The translations under genes were made by a program, and so were the position numbers. A stretch of 42,668 nucleotides of DNA, from assembly GCA_017435615.1 (NCBI GenBank), contig JAFSET010000045.1, forward strand, positions 1 to 42,668. Direction: 5' to 3'. How positions within the stretch are numbered: position 1 is the stretch's first letter; every line of letters starts with the position of its first letter. Positions 1 through 10,391 of the stretch are shown piece after piece. The notes beneath the pieces were generated by a model that was not told the origin of the DNA, ran no database searches, and saw only the letters and a list, made by a program, of their open reading frames with translations. The stretch is from Oscillospiraceae bacterium (GTDB lineage: Bacteria > Bacillota > Clostridia > Oscillospirales > Oscillospiraceae).

Positions 1-377
1 AGAACCTTACCCAGACGGCCAACAATGCCCATCATGTCGGGGGAAGCGACGACCACGTCGAACTCGAACCAGTTCTCCTTGGTGATCTTCTCAACCAGCT
101 CCATGCCGCCGACATAGTCAGCGCCTGCAGCCTTGGCGTCCTTAGCGAAAACCAGAACGCGGCGAACCTTACCGGTACCGTTGGGCAGAACCACGGCGCC
201 ACGGACCTGCTGGTCAGCGTGACGGGAGTCAACGCCCAACTTGATGTGCAGCTCGACGGTCTCGTCGAACTTTGCGGAAGCACCCTTCACAACCAGATCC
301 AGGGCCTCACTGGGATCATACTGAACAGAGCGGTCAATCAGCTTGGCGCTCTCCTTATACTTTTTGCCTCTAAACAC
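1..377 (-). CDS. rplA: 50S ribosomal protein L1, 5' part (runs off the left edge)
   Basis: L1 binds the L1 stalk of 23S rRNA, helps release the E-site tRNA, and in many bacteria represses its own mRNA. The visible 125 codons read from a GTG start, beginning [17 protein letters not shown], and continue through family-typical stretches ([56 protein letters not shown]). The C-terminal half lies outside the window. The GTG start is chosen because AGGAGG sits 9 bases upstream (387-392) and no ATG fits. It is the last visible gene of the rpmG-secE-nusG-rplK-rplA cluster and is preceded by its own L1-stalk-like leader. Confidence 0.97.
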   Translation of the reverse strand, partial: MFRGKKYKESAKLIDRSVQYDPSEALDLVVKGASAKFDETVELHIKLGVDSRHADQQVRGAVVLPNGTGKVRRVLVFAKDAKAAGADYVGGMELVEKITKENWFEFDVVVASPDMMGIVGRLGKV

Positions 378-396
378 TTGTTTTATCCTCCTTATA

Positions 397-444
397 GTGG
401 TGATGCGGAAAAATCCTCCCACATTTCCGGGTCATTTGCCCGGA
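397..444 (-). promoter_or_regulatory. L1-stalk mimic in the rplA leader (probable L1 autoregulatory site)
   Basis: Read on the minus strand, a hairpin with arms TCCGGG and CCCGGA (426-431 and 439-444) is followed by GTGGGAGG (415-422) and a closing CACCAC (397-402). 23S rRNA uses GUGGGAGG with a downstream ACCAC in the L1-binding stalk, so this is a plausible messenger mimic. It ends five bases before the rplA Shine-Dalgarno sequence (387-392), so bound L1 could block translation. The motif is seen directly; the function is inferred. Confidence 0.5.
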
Positions 445-454
445 CAGTAAAAAA

Positions 455-880
455 TCAGTCTACAACAGTGACGCCCATGGAACGGCAAGTGCCGGCCACC
501 TGGCTCTCTGCGGCTTCGAGAGAGTTGACGTTCAGGTCAGGCATCTTAGTCTTGGCGATCTCGGTGATCTGAGCCTTGGTGATGGTGCCGACCTTGGTCT
601 TGTTGGGAACGCCGGAGCCCTTCTCCAGACCGATTGCCTTCATAACCAGCAGGGGAGTCGGAGGGGTCTTGGTGATAAAGGTGAAGCTGCGGTCAGCGTA
701 AACAGTGATGACAACAGGAATCTTGTAGCCTTCCATAGCCTGGGTACGGGCGTTGAATTCCTTGATGAAAGCAGCAATGTTTACACCGTGCTGACCCAGA
801 GCAGGACCAACAGGGGGGGATGCGGTTGCCTTAGCGGCGTTGATCTGAAGCTTGATAATGCCAGTAACTTTCTGTGCCAT
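455..880 (-). CDS. rplK: 50S ribosomal protein L11
   Basis: L11 forms the GTPase-associated centre of the large subunit with 23S rRNA and the L10-L12 stalk. The 141-residue product has the standard length and motifs: [13 protein letters not shown] at the N-terminus, the proline-rich hinge [23 protein letters not shown], and [11 protein letters not shown] with a typical C-terminal RNA-binding domain ending GVTVVD. The ATG at 880 has AGGAGGTG just upstream; longer in-frame versions run into non-conserved leader sequence. It lies between nusG and rplA, and its leader contains an L1-stalk-like element. Confidence 0.98.
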   Translation of the reverse strand: MAQKVTGIIKLQINAAKATASPPVGPALGQHGVNIAAFIKEFNARTQAMEGYKIPVVITVYADRSFTFITKTPPTPLLVMKAIGLEKGSGVPNKTKVGTITKAQITEIAKTKMPDLNVNSLEAAESQVAGTCRSMGVTVVD

Positions 881-903
881 AATAAGCACCTCCTGAATAA
901 AAT

Positions 904-955
904 GTGGTAATATGCGACTTATGCGCATTTCTTGCGGGGCATAAGCCCCTCCCAC
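904..955 (-). promoter_or_regulatory. L1-stalk mimic / L11 operon leader before rplK
   Basis: On the minus strand GTGGGAGGGGC (from 955) starts a compact hairpin with arms GGGGC and GCCCC around TTAT (936-949), and the element closes with TACCAC (end at 904). The GTGGGAGG...TACCAC combination matches the 23S rRNA L1 stalk, and L1 is known to repress the L11 operon through such a mimic. The element ends about 10 bases before the rplK ribosome site. Another small hairpin, GACCG/CGGTC, lies at 959-976 just after the nusG stop. Confidence 0.55.
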
Positions 956-982
956 GTTCCGACCGTAAAACGGTCCGATGCG

Positions 983-1513
983 TTATTGGGATACGACCTC
1001 AACCTGATCGAGCTCAAACTCGACGGGGGTCTCACGGCCAAACATGGAAACAACCACGCTGACTGCGTTCTTGTCCACATCGATGGACTCCACTGTACCG
1101 GTGAAGGAGGAAAGGGGACCGTCGACAATGCGCACACTGTCGCCAACAGAGTTGTTGACGATGATCTCACGCTTTTCTACGCCCATTTCGTATACCTCAT
1201 CCTCCGTCAGGGGAATGGGATCGCTGCCGGACGGGCCAACGAAGCCTGCCACACCGCGGATGTTGCGGATCACATGCCAGGTGTCGTCACTGTATACCAT
1301 CTTAATGAACACATAGCCGGGGTACAGCTTGCGGTCATAGGTTTTGCTCACGCCGGACTCAGTGATCTCAGTAACGGTTTCCATAGGAATGGCAACGGTC
1401 AGGATCTGGTCCTGGAGCTGACGGCTTTGGACCGTCTTCTCGATGGTGGCCTTTACAGTGTTTTCATAAGCGGAAAAGGTATGAACAACATACCACTTTG
1501 CAGCTTCTGCCAT
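983..1513 (-). CDS. nusG: Transcription termination/antitermination factor NusG
   Basis: NusG binds RNA polymerase and modulates pausing, Rho action and coupling to the ribosome. The 176-residue product begins MAEAAKWYVVHTFSAYE, the usual NGN-domain start, contains YPGYVFIKM and WHVIRNIRGVAGFVG, and ends with a KOW domain (VGDSVRIVDGPLSSFTGTVE...). An in-frame GTG nine bases upstream (1522) is possible, but the ATG at 1513 aligns with the family and has AAGGTG upstream. It starts 10 bases after secE, so the two are almost certainly cotranscribed. Confidence 0.97.
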   Translation of the reverse strand: MAEAAKWYVVHTFSAYENTVKATIEKTVQSRQLQDQILTVAIPMETVTEITESGVSKTYDRKLYPGYVFIKMVYSDDTWHVIRNIRGVAGFVGPSGSDPIPLTEDEVYEMGVEKREIIVNNSVGDSVRIVDGPLSSFTGTVESIDVDKNAVSVVVSMFGRETPVEFELDQVEVVSQ

Positions 1514-1523
1514 AGACTGCACC

Positions 1524-1757
1524 TTAGCCCTTGACGGCGGTGATCAGTGCACTGATGCCTTCACCGGCGACAAAGTCGAACATCCAAATAAAGACGCCGA
1601 CCACGATCACACAGGCCAGAACGATCAGTGTGTTGCGCAGAACCTGCTGGGGGGTGGGCCATACGACCTTCTTCAGCTCGCTGCGAAGCTCACGGAAATA
1701 GCGAGCGATCGCACCGAAGAAGCGCACGAACCAATTAGCCTTTTTTGCTTCTGCCAT
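1524..1757 (-). CDS. secE: Preprotein translocase subunit SecE
   Basis: This small essential subunit stabilises the SecY channel in the cytoplasmic membrane. The 77-residue protein has the amphipathic segment NWFVRFFGAIARYFRELRSELKKVVWPT, with the WPTPQQ signature of SecE, followed by one transmembrane helix (about residues 42-63, LIVLACVIVVGVFIWMF). Length and layout match single-helix Firmicutes SecE. The ATG at 1757 has a GGAGG site; the gene follows rpmG by 15 bases and precedes nusG by 10. Confidence 0.96.
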   Translation of the reverse strand: MAEAKKANWFVRFFGAIARYFRELRSELKKVVWPTPQQVLRNTLIVLACVIVVGVFIWMFDFVAGEGISALITAVKG

Positions 1758-1772
1758 TGAATTGACGCCTCC

Positions 1773-1922
1773 TTACTTCGTCTCGTTGTGAACGGTGTGC
1801 TTTCTGCAGAATCTGCAGTACTTCTTCATTTCGAGACGATCAGGGTCATTCTTCTTGTTCTTCATGGTGTTGTAGTTTCTCTGCTTGCACTCGGAGCATC
1901 TCAAAGTGACTTTCACGCGCAT
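1773..1922 (-). CDS. rpmG: 50S ribosomal protein L33
   Basis: The 49-residue protein starts [17 protein letters not shown] and ends with [15 protein letters not shown]. The two CxxC pairs (SECK region and CRFC) mark the zinc-binding form of L33. AAGGAGG lies just upstream of the ATG at 1922. It heads the secE-nusG-rplK-rplA group, the standard order in Firmicutes, and lies directly downstream of a good vegetative promoter. No tRNA gene is seen between it and secE. Confidence 0.95.
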   Translation of the reverse strand: MRVKVTLRCSECKQRNYNTMKNKKNDPDRLEMKKYCRFCRKHTVHNETK

Positions 1923-2054
1923 AACGGCACCTCCTTAAATATTGCCTCCCTGTATCACGACGGCTATTAAAAATTTAGTGTGCGGTCAACTACAATAACC
2001 GCCCGTCGCTGAAAAATGGGCACAAAAAAATAACCCCTTTTCACAGGTAGAAAC

Positions 2055-2084
2055 ATTCTACCACACACATACACCGAAAGTCAA
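2055..2084 (-). promoter_or_regulatory. Vegetative promoter for rpmG-secE-nusG
   Basis: On the minus strand the -35 TTGACT (2079-2084) and -10 TAGAAT (2055-2060) are separated by 18 bases. Transcription would begin about 2048, leaving a leader of roughly 125 bases before rpmG. It is divergent from ruvX. Confidence 0.75.
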
Positions 2085-2130
2085 CATATTTTTACCAAAT
2101 TTTTATCTTTATTTTTATATTTTAATGTAT

Positions 2131-2136
2131 TATAAT
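2131..2136 (+). promoter_or_regulatory. Probable -10 element for ruvX
   Basis: A consensus TATAAT lies about 40 bases before the ruvX start inside a very AT-rich tract. The corresponding -35 (TTTATT, 2108-2113) is poor, so only the -10 is convincing. Confidence 0.4.
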
Positions 2137-2171
2137 CTAACCGATATTTTAAAGAAATGGCGGAAGCGGAA

Positions 2172-2591
2172 ATGATGAAGAAAATTATGGGCATTGACTA
2201 CGGTGATGCCAGAACCGGCGTGGCATTATCCGATCTTTTGTGTTCCATTGTAGGATCCACTACGGTGATCCACAGCAGAAATATGGACAAGACTCTTTCG
2301 GAGATTTGTAAAATCGCCGCGCAAAACAGCGTTGGTCAGATCGTGGTGGGACTTCCCAAGAATATGGACGGCACCGAAGGGGTCCGCGCAGAGCTCTGCC
2401 GGGAGTTTGCGGACAGGCTCCGGGATGCCACCGGCCTTCCGGTTGCCATGTGGGACGAGCGTCGGACCACTGTGGAGGCGCACAATATTCTTTCCCAGCA
2501 CAATTACCACGGCAAAAAACGCAAGGATACTGTAGATGCGGTTGCGGCTTCTTTGATTTTGGAAGGCTACCTGGCTTTTATTAAGCGTTAA
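2172..2591 (+). CDS. ruvX: YqgF/RuvX family pre-16S rRNA nuclease (putative Holliday junction resolvase)
   Basis: The RNase H-fold YqgF family trims the 5' end of 16S rRNA and was earlier proposed as a Holliday junction resolvase. The protein opens with the strand-1 motif IMGIDYGDARTGVALSD (catalytic Asp in GIDYGD), has VVGLPKNMDGTEG in the middle, MWDERRTTVEA, and ends with the KDTVDAVAASLILEGYL motif carrying the C-terminal acidic residue. Starts at 2157, 2172 and 2175 are all in frame. Only the latter two have a purine-rich GGAAG upstream and give the usual ~138-residue length, so 2172 is preferred. It precedes gdpP with its own promoter. Confidence 0.93.
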   Translation: MMKKIMGIDYGDARTGVALSDLLCSIVGSTTVIHSRNMDKTLSEICKIAAQNSVGQIVVGLPKNMDGTEGVRAELCREFADRLRDATGLPVAMWDERRTTVEAHNILSQHNYHGKKRKDTVDAVAASLILEGYLAFIKR

Positions 2592-2609
2592 AAAGATTTT
2601 AAAAATCTG

Positions 2610-2638
2610 TTGCACCTTTTACTATAATTTGTTATAAT
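2610..2638 (+). promoter_or_regulatory. Vegetative promoter for gdpP operon
   Basis: TTGCAC (2610-2615) and TATAAT (2633-2638) are 17 bases apart, ending 56 bases before the gdpP start. It probably drives gdpP-rplI-dnaB and possibly the genes through ftsH, since no terminator is seen until 10223. Confidence 0.75.
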
Positions 2639-2694
2639 AACCGGAATAGTGGGATAGTATGGAAACGATACCCATTGGGAAGGAGGCACTGTTG

Positions 2695-4671
2695 ATGAAA
2701 AAAAGGCTTATAAGATTGCTCAGGCCCGGTTTTGGCGTGTTTTTTGTTCTGCTGATGGCCTTTGCGGGCGCAGCGGTGTATCTGCAGTATTATATGCTGG
2801 CGCTGGTAGAATTCAGCGTGGTCGCCGTCACACTGATCGCTTACTTGATTTATTGGAACCTGCGCCGGAAGAATATTCAGAAATATTTGCATAAGACTAT
2901 GGAAAATGTCACGGCATCCCATGGTTCTCAGCCGCCGTTCCCTATGGTGGCACTTCGTCTGGAGGACGATACTGTCGTTTATGCTAACGATGCCTTCACA
3001 CGGATCACCGGATTTCGGGATCAGATGGCAGAGCGGACTATGGATCAGGTAATTCCCGGCTTTTCAACAGATTGGCTGTCAAACGGCAAAAACCAGTATC
3101 CCTACGATGTTACATTGCAGCGCCGCCGTTACCGTGTGTACGGCACGACGGTATATGCCAACGATCCCAAGGCTCCCCGGCTGGGCGTGCTGTATTTTAC
3201 AGACCTGACAGAGCTGTATCAGATCCGGGATGAGTATATTCGCTCCCGTCCTGTGGTTGCCATTATTTTGGTGGATAACTATGAGGAGCTGACCAAAAAC
3301 CTGACAGAAGGTGCTATTTCCGGCCTTCATGCCCGGATCAACGATGTGATCACCAAATGGGCAGAGCAGTACGGCGGTCTTCTGCGTCGACTGGAACGCA
3401 ACCGCTTCCTGATGGTTTTTGAAAAACGGGATCTGAAGCGTATGGTGGACAATAAATTTGCCATTTTGGAGCAAATTCACGAGATCACCAGTCCTTCCGG
3501 TCTGCCGGTATCCATATCCGTAGGTATGGGCGTGGATGCGGAAAGCTTTGAGGAAGGCTTCGAGTTTGCCGCGCTGGCCATGGAAATGGCTTTGGGCCGT
3601 GGCGGTGACCAGGCGGTTGTGAAGGACAGACTGAACTTTGATTTCTACGGAGGCCGCAACAAGGAGGCAGACCACCGCAGCAAGGTCCGGTCCCGTATCA
3701 CAGCCAGCTCTTTGATGGAGCTGATCGGTCAAAGCAGCCAGGTGTTCATTATGGGTCACAAAAACGCGGATCTTGATGCCATTGGTGCCGCCGTTGGTGT
3801 GAGGTGTCTTTGCCGCAAAAAAGGCAAAGAGGCCCACATTATTTTGGATCAGGAGGACAATGCTGCCTCCAAGCTGATCGAGCAGATCCGGCAGGTGCCG
3901 GAGTATGCCGACAGCTTCATCTCCGGACAGGAAGCACTGCTGCGCAGTGACAACCGAAGCCTTTTGGTGGTGGTGGATACCAACCGTCCCGATCAGGTGG
4001 AAAACCGTCATTTGCTGGAGTCCATTACCAGCGTGTGCGTCATCGACCATCACCGCCGCGCTGCGGATTATATTACCCCTGTGGTTGTTAACCTCCACGA
4101 GCCCTATGCATCTTCCGCTTCGGAGCTTGTTACGGAGCTTTTGCAGTATGCGGTGGAAAAGAAGGATGTGCTTCCCATTGAGGCCAAGTCTTTGATGGCA
4201 GGCATTATCCTGGATACAAAGAGCTTTAATGTCCGCACTGCGGAACGCACCTTCGAGGCTGCGGCATACCTGCGGCAATTGGGAGCGGATACAGTGGAGG
4301 TCAAGAAGCTTCTGCAAAACAATTTCCAGGATACAATGGCAAAATATCAAATCATCAAGGCTGCCCGTCTGTACCGGCCTGAGGTGGCAATTGCGGCGCT
4401 TAATGCCAGCACCTCCCGGGCACTGGCGGCTCAGGCTGCTGACGAGCTTTTGAATATTTCCGGTATCACAGCATCCTTTGTGCTGTACCCGGATGGAGAA
4501 CAGGTGCTGATCTCTGCCCGATCCATTGGTGAAGCCAATGTGCAGGTGATTTTGGAGCCTTTGGGTGGCGGCGGTAATACTGCCACAGCCGGTGCGCAGA
4601 TCAAAAACAGTACCGTTAAGGACGTGCTGGATGATCTGGTCCGCAGCATTGACAAGTATTATGAACAGTAA
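2695..4671 (+). CDS. gdpP: Membrane c-di-AMP phosphodiesterase, GdpP/YybT family
   Basis: GdpP proteins hydrolyse cyclic di-AMP and control potassium and cell-wall homeostasis. The 658-residue protein shows the full architecture: two transmembrane helices (about 15-55), a PAS-like domain (about 75-140, [13 protein letters not shown]), a degenerate GGDEF domain (about 175-300), then DHH and DHHA1 domains. Metal-binding motifs are visible: [13 protein letters not shown] near residue 353, VVDTNRP, and IDHHRR near 447. The C-terminal [12 protein letters not shown] is the DHHA1 glycine motif. The ATG at 2695 has AGGAGG 8 bases upstream (2681-2686); an upstream ATG at 2659 lacks a site. rplI follows by 23 bases. 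Confidence 0.96.
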   Translation: MKKRLIRLLRPGFGVFFVLLMAFAGAAVYLQYYMLALVEFSVVAVTLIAYLIYWNLRRKNIQKYLHKTMENVTASHGSQPPFPMVALRLEDDTVVYANDAFTRITGFRDQMAERTMDQVIPGFSTDWLSNGKNQYPYDVTLQRRRYRVYGTTVYANDPKAPRLGVLYFTDLTELYQIRDEYIRSRPVVAIILVDNYEELTKNLTEGAISGLHARINDVITKWAEQYGGLLRRLERNRFLMVFEKRDLKRMVDNKFAILEQIHEITSPSGLPVSISVGMGVDAESFEEGFEFAALAMEMALGRGGDQAVVKDRLNFDFYGGRNKEADHRSKVRSRITASSLMELIGQSSQVFIMGHKNADLDAIGAAVGVRCLCRKKGKEAHIILDQEDNAASKLIEQIRQVPEYADSFISGQEALLRSDNRSLLVVVDTNRPDQVENRHLLESITSVCVIDHHRRAADYITPVVVNLHEPYASSASELVTELLQYAVEKKDVLPIEAKSLMAGIILDTKSFNVRTAERTFEAAAYLRQLGADTVEVKKLLQNNFQDTMAKYQIIKAARLYRPEVAIAALNASTSRALAAQAADELLNISGITASFVLYPDGEQVLISARSIGEANVQVILEPLGGGGNTATAGAQIKNSTVKDVLDDLVRSIDKYYEQ

Positions 4672-4694
4672 TCTCTAAAAAGGAGCAATGGGTT

Positions 4695-5141
4695 ATGAAA
4701 GTTATTTTATTGCAGGATGTTAAGGGAAAGGGCAAGAAGGGCCAGTTGCTGGAGGTTTCCGATGGCTACGCCCGGAATTATATGCTGCCCCGTAAAATAG
4801 CTGTGGAGGCTACCGCTGACGCAGTGAATACGAAGAATATGAACGACAAGGCTGCTGCTGAAAAAGCAGCAAAGGAGCGTGCGGAGGCGTTGGATATCTC
4901 TCACAAGCTCCGTGAAATGACCCTGGTGGTGAAGGCCAAGGGCGGCGGAGCAGGCCGCTTGTTCGGCTCCGTGACCAATCAGGAGATCGCCGATGCCCTG
5001 AAGGCCGCTTCCGGCATTGCGCTGGACAAGCGTAAGATCGTGATTTCCGATACCATCAAAAGTGTCGGCACCTATACCGTGACTTGTAAGCTGGGCTATG
5101 AGATCACTGCCCCCCTGACTGTGAAGATCGAGGAAGCCTGA
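4695..5141 (+). CDS. rplI: 50S ribosomal protein L9
   Basis: L9 binds the base of the L1 stalk through its N-domain and limits frameshifting. The 148-residue product has the classic start [17 protein letters not shown], the [10 protein letters not shown] motif, the long connecting helix (about 41-75, alanine and lysine rich) and a C-terminal domain with [20 protein letters not shown]. Length is normal. It has AAAGGAG upstream and sits between gdpP and dnaB, the common Firmicutes order. Confidence 0.98.
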   Translation: MKVILLQDVKGKGKKGQLLEVSDGYARNYMLPRKIAVEATADAVNTKNMNDKAAAEKAAKERAEALDISHKLREMTLVVKAKGGGAGRLFGSVTNQEIADALKAASGIALDKRKIVISDTIKSVGTYTVTCKLGYEITAPLTVKIEEA

Positions 5142-5165
5142 TAAAGAAATAAAGGAGAATTCCTT

Positions 5166-6503
5166 ATGGATGAAGAACTGAACAGCCGACAGCAGCCTCA
5201 ATCCTTAGAGGCAGAGCAGGCGGTGCTGGGTTCTATACTGATCGACAGCCGCTGCCTGACCGATGTGATCGGCATCGTGCGACCGGAGGATTTTTACCTG
5301 AAGCAAAACCGGGAGATCTATGAGACCATCTACACGATGTTCAATTTCTCACAGACCATTGACCCGGTGACGGTGCTGGATAAAATGCGGGAACTGGGCG
5401 TTTACCACGATAATTCCCGGGATTATATCATGCAGCTTATGCAGATCACGCCCACTGCCGCCAATGCGGTGCGGTATGCCGGAATTGTCCGGGACAAGGC
5501 GATGCTTCGGGAATTGGCGGATGCAGGCTCGGATATTGTGGAAACGGTCTATGCGCAGGTGGGAACACCGGCGGAGCTGTTGGAAAATGCCGAAAAGAAG
5601 ATCTACGCTCTGCGCAAAGGCGAACGGGGAGATTCTCTGGAGCATATCGGTGTCACCCTGCATAAGGTCTTTGACCGTTTGGCAGAGCTGAGCCAATCCG
5701 ATTCTGCATTTCCCGGTATGTCCACCGGCCTGCAGGATCTGGACAGAAAGATCAACGGTCTGAATAATTCCGATCTCATTCTTGTGGCTGCAAGACCTGC
5801 TATGGGTAAGTCCGCCTTTGCCCTGAATTTAGGCCTGAATGTGGCGAAAAAGTACAATAAGACTGTAGCAATCTTTAACCTGGAAATGTCCAGAGAGCAG
5901 CTTGCTATGCGTCTGCTGGCCATTGAGAGCTTTGTGGACGGTCAGAAAATGGCCACCGGCAAGCTGACGGATGAGGAATGGACCAAGCTTGGTATGGCTT
6001 CGGCTTCCTTGGCCCAGACCGATGTGCGGATCGACGACAATCCGTCCGTCACCGTAGCGGAGATGAACGCAAAATGCCGGCGGCTGGAAAACCTGGGTAT
6101 GGTCGTTATCGACTATCTGCAGCTTATGAACGGTTCCGGCTACGGAAAAGGCGGCGACAGCCGTGTGAATATCGTCAGTGAGATTTCCCGTTCTTTAAAG
6201 ATCATGGCCAAGGAGCTGAATGTTCCGGTGATTTGCCTGAGCCAGCTTTCCCGTGGCCCTGAAAGCCGTACAGACAAGCGGCCGATGCTGTCTGACTTGC
6301 GTGAATCCGGTGCTATCGAGCAGGATGCGGATGTGGTCCTGTTTTTGTACCGTGACGAATATTATAATGAGAACTCTGAGGAAAAGGGCGTAGCAGAATG
6401 TATCGTGTCTAAAAACCGCCATGGTGAGGTAGGCACGGTGAAGCTGCAATGGATCCCGCAGTACCAAACCTTTGCGGATCGGGAGTGGAAGCATGCTGAA
6501 TAA
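5166..6503 (+). CDS. dnaB: Replicative DNA helicase DnaB
   Basis: Hexameric 5'-3' helicase of the replication fork (the protein called DnaC in Bacillus). The 445-residue product has the N-terminal primase-binding helical domain (PQSLEAEQAVLGSILID, residues ~12-110) and the RecA-like motor. Visible motifs are Walker A ARPAMGKSAFALN near residue 209, MSREQLAMR, the Walker B-like MVVIDYLQLMNG, SQLSRGPESR and DLRESGAIEQDADVV. No intein is present. AAAGGAG precedes the ATG. The 3' end overlaps tilS by 11 bases. Confidence 0.98.
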   Translation: MDEELNSRQQPQSLEAEQAVLGSILIDSRCLTDVIGIVRPEDFYLKQNREIYETIYTMFNFSQTIDPVTVLDKMRELGVYHDNSRDYIMQLMQITPTAANAVRYAGIVRDKAMLRELADAGSDIVETVYAQVGTPAELLENAEKKIYALRKGERGDSLEHIGVTLHKVFDRLAELSQSDSAFPGMSTGLQDLDRKINGLNNSDLILVAARPAMGKSAFALNLGLNVAKKYNKTVAIFNLEMSREQLAMRLLAIESFVDGQKMATGKLTDEEWTKLGMASASLAQTDVRIDDNPSVTVAEMNAKCRRLENLGMVVIDYLQLMNGSGYGKGGDSRVNIVSEISRSLKIMAKELNVPVICLSQLSRGPESRTDKRPMLSDLRESGAIEQDADVVLFLYRDEYYNENSEEKGVAECIVSKNRHGEVGTVKLQWIPQYQTFADREWKHAE

Positions 6504-7758
6504 GCTTTCTGCTTTTATCCGCAGCCAGGGACTGATCACACCGGCAGACCATGTTGTATGCGCGGTCAGCGGCGGTGCGGATTCTGTGGCACTGCTGCTG
6601 GGACTGTACTTGCTCCGAGATAAGCTGGGCATTACCCTGAGCGTGGCCCATTTTAATCACGGCCTGCGAGGCGCGGAATCTGATCGGGATCAGGCGTTTG
6701 TCCGGCAGCTTTGCAGTCACTACGATCTTACGCTGCACCTTGGCAGCGGTCAGGTGGTCGCAGGGGATAAGGGACTGGAGGCTGCAGCCCGGAAGGCAAG
6801 GTACGGTTTCTTTGATACCCTTCCGGGAAAGATCGCCACAGCCCATACCGCCGATGATAATGCGGAAACCGTGCTGATGCATATGATCAGAGGTACCGGT
6901 TTAAAGGGTTTGGGTGGAATAGCCCCTTGCCGTGGCAAAATCATTCGTCCTATGCTGTCCGTAACCCGGCAGGAGGTGCTATGCTTCCTACAGGAGTACC
7001 ACCAGGATTTTGTAGAGGACAGTACCAATCAAACAGATGCGTTTTTAAGAAACCGCCTGCGCCATCACGTAATGCCCCTTTTGCAAGCGGAAAATCCAAG
7101 TTTCAGTGAGAATGTGTCGGAAATGGCCCTTCGTCTGCGACAGGATGAGCAACTGTTAAGCAGTTTAACAGAGGGACCGTTGCCGGATGTTCCGGCGTTG
7201 CGAAAGATGGAGCCCGGGTTGCGCAGCAGATATTTGTCCGGTTTTCTGGAGCAATGCGGTGTGAAAGAACCCGGTACAGCCCATATCCGGCAGGCAGAGC
7301 AGCTTGTGTTTTCAAAAAGACCTTCAGCCCGTGCAGGATTTCCCAACAATGTCACCATTTGCAGAAATTATGACCGACTGGAAAAGCTGATGCCGGCGGC
7401 GGCACTGGCACCGCAGGTTTTGCAGTGCCCCGGGGTCGTGACTGTACCGGAAGCGAATGTGCGTATTATTTGCACAGCGTCAAGAGAATCTGTGCTGCAA
7501 TGGGATCGGTTTACGGTCTGTGCCAGCGGACCGGTGGTGGTCCGGGGGCGTATGCCGCAGGATACGATCCGTCTTCAGGGAGGAAATAAATCCCTGAAGG
7601 AATTATTTATCGACAAAAAAATCCCGGCGGCAAAGCGGGTGCAGATCCCGGTGATTGCCGATGATCACGGTGTTTTGGCCGTTTACGGAATTGGTGCAAA
7701 TCTGGACCGCATATCCGGTCCGGGGGTTCCGGTAGAAATCCGGTTCGAGAAGCTATAA
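6493..7758 (+). CDS. tilS: tRNA(Ile)-lysidine synthetase TilS
   Basis: TilS uses ATP to convert the wobble cytidine of the tRNA-Ile CAU anticodon to lysidine, allowing AUA decoding. The 421-residue protein has the N-type PP-loop SGGADS at residues 26-31, the VAHFNHGLRG motif and TAHTADDNAETVLMHMIRGTGLKGLGG, followed by middle and C-terminal TilS domains (IPVIADDHGVLAVYG). The ATG at 6493 lies inside the dnaB end and follows GGGAGTGG. The cluster tilS-hpt-ftsH is a well-known Gram-positive arrangement. Confidence 0.96.
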   Translation: MLNKLSAFIRSQGLITPADHVVCAVSGGADSVALLLGLYLLRDKLGITLSVAHFNHGLRGAESDRDQAFVRQLCSHYDLTLHLGSGQVVAGDKGLEAAARKARYGFFDTLPGKIATAHTADDNAETVLMHMIRGTGLKGLGGIAPCRGKIIRPMLSVTRQEVLCFLQEYHQDFVEDSTNQTDAFLRNRLRHHVMPLLQAENPSFSENVSEMALRLRQDEQLLSSLTEGPLPDVPALRKMEPGLRSRYLSGFLEQCGVKEPGTAHIRQAEQLVFSKRPSARAGFPNNVTICRNYDRLEKLMPAAALAPQVLQCPGVVTVPEANVRIICTASRESVLQWDRFTVCASGPVVVRGRMPQDTIRLQGGNKSLKELFIDKKIPAAKRVQIPVIADDHGVLAVYGIGANLDRISGPGVPVEIRFEKL

Positions 7759-7789
7759 AAAGAGAGATAGAGAATTTCAAGGAGGAGTT

Positions 7790-8329
7790 ATGGAAAAGGA
7801 TATTCAACGAATCATGATCTCGGAGGAGGAATTGCAAGGCAAAATTCGTGAGCTTGCTGCCACGGTTTCCCGGGATTACGAGGGCAAGGATCCTGTTTTT
7901 GTCGGTGTTATGAAGGGCGTTGTGCTGTTTTTCGCGGATATGTTTAAGCGGATCAGCATCCCCTGTGAGATGGATTTTATGTGGATATCCTCTTATCGTG
8001 GAACGGATTCCACCGGTTATGTCGAGGTCAAGCGGGATATAGCCACCGATATCAAGGGCCGTCATGTGGTGATCCTGGAGGATGTGTTTGACACCGGTAA
8101 TTCCCTGTCTTTTACCTATGAGCATCTTCTGAGCAAAGAACCGGCCTCTCTGAAGATCGTTACTTTGTTGGATAAGCCGGCCCGGCGAAATCCGGAAATC
8201 ACATTGAAGGCCGACTATACCGGCTTTGTGATTCCCAATGAATTTGTGGTGGGCTACGGTATGGACCTGGATGAAAAGTACCGCAATCTTCCTTATATCG
8301 GTGTTTTGAAGCCGGAAGTTTATATGTAA
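7790..8329 (+). CDS. hpt: Hypoxanthine(-guanine) phosphoribosyltransferase
   Basis: Purine-salvage enzyme joining hypoxanthine or guanine to PRPP to give IMP or GMP. The 179-residue product carries the PRPP-binding motif VVILEDVFDTGNSL (about residues 95-108), the flexible-loop region SSYRGTDSTG and the C-terminal DEKYRNLPYIGVL typical of bacterial Hpt. AAGGAGG stands before the ATG. In Bacillus, Hpt and TilS regulate and flank ftsH; the same order is kept here, with 31 bases after tilS and 17 before ftsH. Confidence 0.97.
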   Translation: MEKDIQRIMISEEELQGKIRELAATVSRDYEGKDPVFVGVMKGVVLFFADMFKRISIPCEMDFMWISSYRGTDSTGYVEVKRDIATDIKGRHVVILEDVFDTGNSLSFTYEHLLSKEPASLKIVTLLDKPARRNPEITLKADYTGFVIPNEFVVGYGMDLDEKYRNLPYIGVLKPEVYM

Positions 8330-8346
8330 AAACGAGGTAAGCGAAT

Positions 8347-10215
<1,869 letters not shown>

Positions 10216-10222
10216 TCAAATG

Positions 10223-10254
10223 GGAGGACGCCGCTGTTGGCGTTCTCCTATTTT
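10223..10254 (+). terminator. Rho-independent terminator after ftsH
   Basis: A 10-bp stem (GGAGGACGCC / GGCGTTCTCC, one G-U pair) with a six-base loop is followed by TATTTT, eight bases after the ftsH stop. Confidence 0.85.
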
Positions 10255-10256
10255 AC

Positions 10257-10287
10257 AGGCACATTGTGCAGTTTGCACAATGTGCCT
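10257..10287. repeat. Perfect 14-bp inverted repeat with 3-base loop
   Basis: AGGCACATTGTGCA and TGCACAATGTGCCT flank GTT. It directly follows the ftsH terminator and lacks a T-run, so it may be a second terminator, an RNA processing hairpin or an operator for the CBS-domain gene 105 bases downstream. Function is not determined by the sequence. Confidence 0.6.
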
Positions 10288-10330
10288 GGCGAAAATTTGG
10301 CACTGCAACAGCGAATTTACGAAAAGTTTT

Positions 10331-10360
10331 TATACTGTTTTGGAAAAAGTATGCTATAAT
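10331..10360 (+). promoter_or_regulatory. Extended -10 promoter for the CBS-domain gene
   Basis: TGCTATAAT (TATAAT at 10355-10360) is an extended -10 element; the -35 near 10331-10337 (TATACT) is weak. It lies 32 bases before the start codon. Confidence 0.55.
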
Positions 10361-10391
10361 GATATTGACAATACATCCCAAAGGAGCGGCT

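Noticed and set aside
4707..5201. Long minus-strand frame opposite rplI and similar antisense frames opposite gdpP, ftsH, metK and the surface protein
   Set aside because: They are shadows of strongly supported plus- or minus-strand genes, have no ribosome sites and no recognisable domains.
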